Made by a program: the position numbers and the translations under genes. A model generated the notes under the pieces. The model was not told the DNA's origin. It saw only the letters and a list, made by a program, of their open reading frames with translations, and ran no database searches. Below, piece after piece: positions 4,457 to 5,643 of a stretch of 5,643 bases of DNA. Within the stretch, counting starts at the first letter, position 1. Each line of letters starts with the position of its first letter. The DNA lies in the NCBI GenBank assembly GCA_002409405.1, contig DHNG01000022.1:700-6342 (forward strand), written 5' to 3'. The DNA is from Flavobacteriales bacterium UBA5422. Lineage in GTDB: Bacteria > Bacteroidota > Bacteroidia > Flavobacteriales_D > Crocinitomicaceae.

Positions 4457-5643
4457 ATGAGTGAAATTGCCAAAGTAGAACTAGAAGGAAAGGTATATGA
4501 GTTTCCGGTTGTGGAAGGAACGGAAAACGAGAAAGCCATTGACATCACTAAACTAAGAAGTCTTACAGGATACATAACAATTGATTCCGGGTATAAAAAT
4601 ACCGGAAGTACAACCAGTGCCATTACATTTTTGGATGGTGAAGAAGGTATTCTCAGATACAGAGGTTACCCGATTGAACAACTTGCTGAAGAGGCTTCCT
4701 TTCTGGAAGTAGCATATTTACTGATTTACGGAGAATTGCCGACAAAATCAGAGTTGGAACAATTTGAAAACAGTATTACAAAACATACATTGGTTCATGA
4801 AGATATGAAGCAATTCTTCGAAGCATATCCTGCAAAGGCACACCCGATGGGAGTTCTTGCTTCAATGATCTGCTCGTTATCGTCTTTTTATCCTGAATCA
4901 TTGGATCCGAACAGAAGCAACGACGCGAAAAACCTGACAATTCACCGTTTATTGGCGAAATTGCCTACGTTGGCAGCATGGTCTTACAAAAATTCAATGC
5001 GTCATCCGTTCAATTACCCGAACAACGAATATGATTATGTGAAGAATTTCATGCACATGATGTTCTCATTGCCTTCTGAAAAATATGAGGTAAATCCGAC
5101 AGTTGTATCGGCATTGAACAAATTACTGATTCTACACGCAGACCACGAGCAAAACTGTTCTACTTCGACAGTAAGAATCGTTGGATCTTCCCAAGCGAAT
5201 TTATACGCAACGATTTCTTCAGGAATTGCGGCATTGTGGGGACCACTTCACGGAGGGGCAAACCAGGCTGTAATTGAAATGCTGGAAAAAATTCACAACG
5301 ACGGTGGAGATGTTGACAAATGGGTAGCAAAAGCAAAAGACAAAGACGATCCGTTCCGTTTGATGGGATTCGGACACCGTGTATATAAAAACTTTGACCC
5401 GCGTGCAACGATCATCAAAAAAGCATGTGATGACGTATTACAGGCAATGAATATTCACGATCCGCTATTGGATATTGCTAAGAAATTAGAAAAATATGCA
5501 TTGGAAGATGAGTACTTCAAAGCGCGTAACCTGTATCCGAATGTAGATTTCTATTCCGGAATTATCTACAAAGCAATTGGAATTCCAACAGATATGTTTA
5601 CGGTAATGTTTGCATTGGGACGCCTTCCGGGATGGATTGCACA
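4457..5643 (+). CDS. gltA: Citrate synthase, 3'-truncated by the window edge
   Basis: The product condenses acetyl-CoA and oxaloacetate into citrate, the entry step of the TCA cycle in the cytosol. All three catalytic residues are present in family context: H265 in WGPLHGGANQA (260-270), H307 in GFGHRVYKNFDPRA (304-317), and D364 in NVDFYSG (362-368), equivalent to H264, H305 and D362 of E. coli. HADHEQNCST at 227-236, near the oxaloacetate site, is also conserved. The N-terminal region, with GILRYRGYPIEQLAE at 64-78, fits the type II GltA form with its extra N-terminal domain. 395 residues are visible with no stop before the edge; the usual length is about 428, so roughly 30 C-terminal residues are missing. 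The start is well fixed: an in-frame TAG at 4415-4417 precedes it and no other ATG lies between. There is no Shine-Dalgarno; the leader is A- and CAA-rich. Methylcitrate synthase is an alternative, but the N-terminal domain argues against it. Confidence 0.96.
   Translation, partial: MSEIAKVELEGKVYEFPVVEGTENEKAIDITKLRSLTGYITIDSGYKNTGSTTSAITFLDGEEGILRYRGYPIEQLAEEASFLEVAYLLIYGELPTKSELEQFENSITKHTLVHEDMKQFFEAYPAKAHPMGVLASMICSLSSFYPESLDPNRSNDAKNLTIHRLLAKLPTLAAWSYKNSMRHPFNYPNNEYDYVKNFMHMMFSLPSEKYEVNPTVVSALNKLLILHADHEQNCSTSTVRIVGSSQANLYATISSGIAALWGPLHGGANQAVIEMLEKIHNDGGDVDKWVAKAKDKDDPFRLMGFGHRVYKNFDPRATIIKKACDDVLQAMNIHDPLLDIAKKLEKYALEDEYFKARNLYPNVDFYSGIIYKAIGIPTDMFTVMFALGRLPGWIA

Noticed and set aside
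4218..4460. An 80-codon plus-strand ORF between the hydrolase and gltA
   Set aside because: It needs a TTG start, runs straight through the 18-bp terminator hairpin and the gltA promoter region, and encodes a Lys/Arg/Ile/Phe-rich product typical of translated AT-rich intergenic DNA.
1..5643. Search for a mobile element, CRISPR array, tRNA or defence cassette
   Set aside because: No transposase or integrase motif, no terminal inverted repeats with target duplication, no regularly spaced long repeats and no tRNA-like cloverleaf were seen; the genes are housekeeping or cell-wall types with intact frames.

Overview
The window looks like an ordinary chromosomal segment from a member of the Bacteroidota, most likely Flavobacteriia or a close relative. 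Several signs point the same way. The DNA is AT-rich. None of the four visible gene starts has a Shine-Dalgarno sequence, and all four have A-rich leaders. Two perfect TAnnTTTG boxes, the Bacteroidota form of the -10 element, lie just upstream of starts. The proteins also read like Bacteroidota versions of their families. The taxonomic call is by familiarity, not by a search.

Layout: (1) Bases 1-1563 (+) carry a long-chain acyl-CoA synthetase that enters from the left edge without its N-terminus. (2) Bases 1650-1871 (+) encode a small cysteine-containing probable lipoprotein with a candidate promoter of its own. (3) A strong hairpin at 1917-1954 has an A-run on one side and a T-run on the other, so it can end transcription from both converging genes. 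(4) Bases 1966-3018 (-) encode a complete M42-family metallo-aminopeptidase. (5) Bases 3019-3173 form a divergent regulatory region with a TACCTTTG box for the peptidase, two inverted repeats and three CAATTG palindromes. (6) Bases 3174-4178 (+) encode a secreted peptidoglycan hydrolase: signal peptide, glucosaminidase domain, Lys/Ser/Thr-rich linker, one clear LysM and one degenerate LysM. (7) Bases 4179-4456 hold a G/T-rich 3' tract, an 18-bp perfect terminator hairpin, and an upstream region of repeated AAAATATT and CGCTATT blocks with a candidate promoter. (8) Bases 4457-5643 (+) encode citrate synthase, cut off by the right edge about 30 residues before its expected end.

The genes do not form one pathway. 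Fatty-acid activation and citrate synthase are central carbon metabolism, the M42 enzyme is probably cytosolic peptide turnover, and the glucosaminidase acts on the cell wall. Each gene appears to be its own transcription unit. I see no tRNA, rRNA, CRISPR array, insertion sequence, phage gene or defence system. I did not find an exciting new system. The most checkable unusual signals are non-coding: a 12-nt complementarity between the 5' leader and 3' tract of the hydrolase gene, the inverted repeat over the peptidase promoter, and the repeated blocks upstream of citrate synthase.
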